DNA from: Arthrobacter sp. ISL-72
Lineage (GTDB): Bacteria > Actinomycetota > Actinomycetes > Actinomycetales > Micrococcaceae
Reading direction: 5' to 3'
Assembly (NCBI RefSeq): GCF_018613755.1
Contig: NZ_JAGGPP010000019.1
Span: 62,001 to 126,000 of the forward strand
Length of the DNA stretch: 64,000 bases
The translations under genes were made by a program, and so were the position numbers. The notes beneath the pieces are model-generated. The model was given only the letters and a program-made list of their open reading frames with translations. It was not told the origin of the DNA and searched no databases. Below, in pieces: positions 63,902-64,000 of this stretch. The stretch's first letter is position 1. Each line of letters opens with the position of its first letter.

Positions 63902-64000
63902 TCAGTTTGCGGGTACATGCCCGGACAGCAGCTCCGTCACCCGGGGTGCCACGACGGAGCCGAACAGTTCAATGGACCGCATCATTGCGGTGTGGGGCAG
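63902..64000 (-). CDS. Luciferase-like (LLM class) flavin-dependent oxidoreductase, C-terminal fragment
   Basis: Only the last 32 codons are inside the window. The translation ([21 protein letters not shown], then [11 protein letters not shown]) matches the C-terminal end of LLM flavin oxidoreductases, which finish in SIELFxxxVxPxxR. The stop lies 14 bases before the hemL ATG, so the two are probably co-transcribed. The cofactor (FMN or F420) cannot be judged from the fragment. Confidence 0.65.
   Translation of the reverse strand: MPHTAMMRSIELFGSVVAPRVTELLSGHVPAN

Noticed and set aside
1..64000. CRISPR array, prophage, insertion sequence or integrative element
   Set aside because: No regularly spaced repeats, transposase, integrase, capsid or att-like duplication was seen. 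The only tRNA duplication is two complete identical genes with different flanks.

Overview
The window reads as a contiguous chromosomal segment of a high-GC actinobacterium. The best fit is the family Micrococcaceae (Arthrobacter or Pseudarthrobacter type). That placement is inferred from protein content, GTG/TTG start usage and gene order; no search was run. No insertion sequence, prophage, integrase or CRISPR array is visible. Nearly all of the DNA is tightly packed coding sequence with many 4-base ATGA/GTGA overlaps. Region 1 (1-8.2 kb): the 5' part of mtrB and all of mtrA (cell-envelope two-component system) run leftward. Diverging from them is a probable operon for a GPDPase-type membrane protein, DUF4129, DUF4350, a MoxR ATPase, a DUF58 protein and a DUF4166 protein. 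Region 2 (8.2-15.4 kb, minus strand): chorismate mutase with a cysteine-free MetE-like protein, then a complete dipeptide/oligopeptide ABC importer (binding protein, two permeases, fused double ATPase). Region 3 (15.7-26.7 kb): a caspase-fold protease gene convergent with a HExxH zinc-protease gene, mnmA, a ferredoxin-reductase-like flavoprotein, a cysteine desulfurase, an EamA exporter, a cysteine-rich helix-turn-helix regulator divergent from a DoxX gene, a lipoprotein, a J-domain protein with a degenerate NERD-like domain, and trmL. Region 4 (26.7-39.4 kb): sigK-rskA, etfB-etfA with a PIG-L deacetylase, an HtrA-type protease divergent from a large TPM-domain protein and pspA (an envelope-stress neighbourhood), a broken photolyase gene, an orphan cytochrome-b561-like gene, and two identical initiator tRNA genes each with its own terminator. 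Region 5 (39.5-59.4 kb): a UPF0182 membrane protein, a PDZ/Lon-type protease, a DUF2342 protein, a YgjP-type metallopeptidase, uvrD2, nudC, an APH-like pseudokinase, adnB, adnA, an alkyltransferase-like protein and a DnaQ-type exonuclease. Much of this matches the order I remember from the mycobacterial Rv3193c-Rv3204 region and forms a DNA-repair-rich block. Region 6 (59.7-64 kb): the methionine importer metN-metI-metQ, hemL, and the 3' tail of a luciferase-like flavin oxidoreductase gene. No wholly novel multi-gene system is obvious. The most distinctive items are the caspase/zincin pair, the J-domain/NERD-like fusion that has lost its catalytic residues, the SufR-like regulator with an operator-like repeat cluster, the twice-frameshifted photolyase, and the alkyltransferase-like protein translationally coupled to AdnAB.
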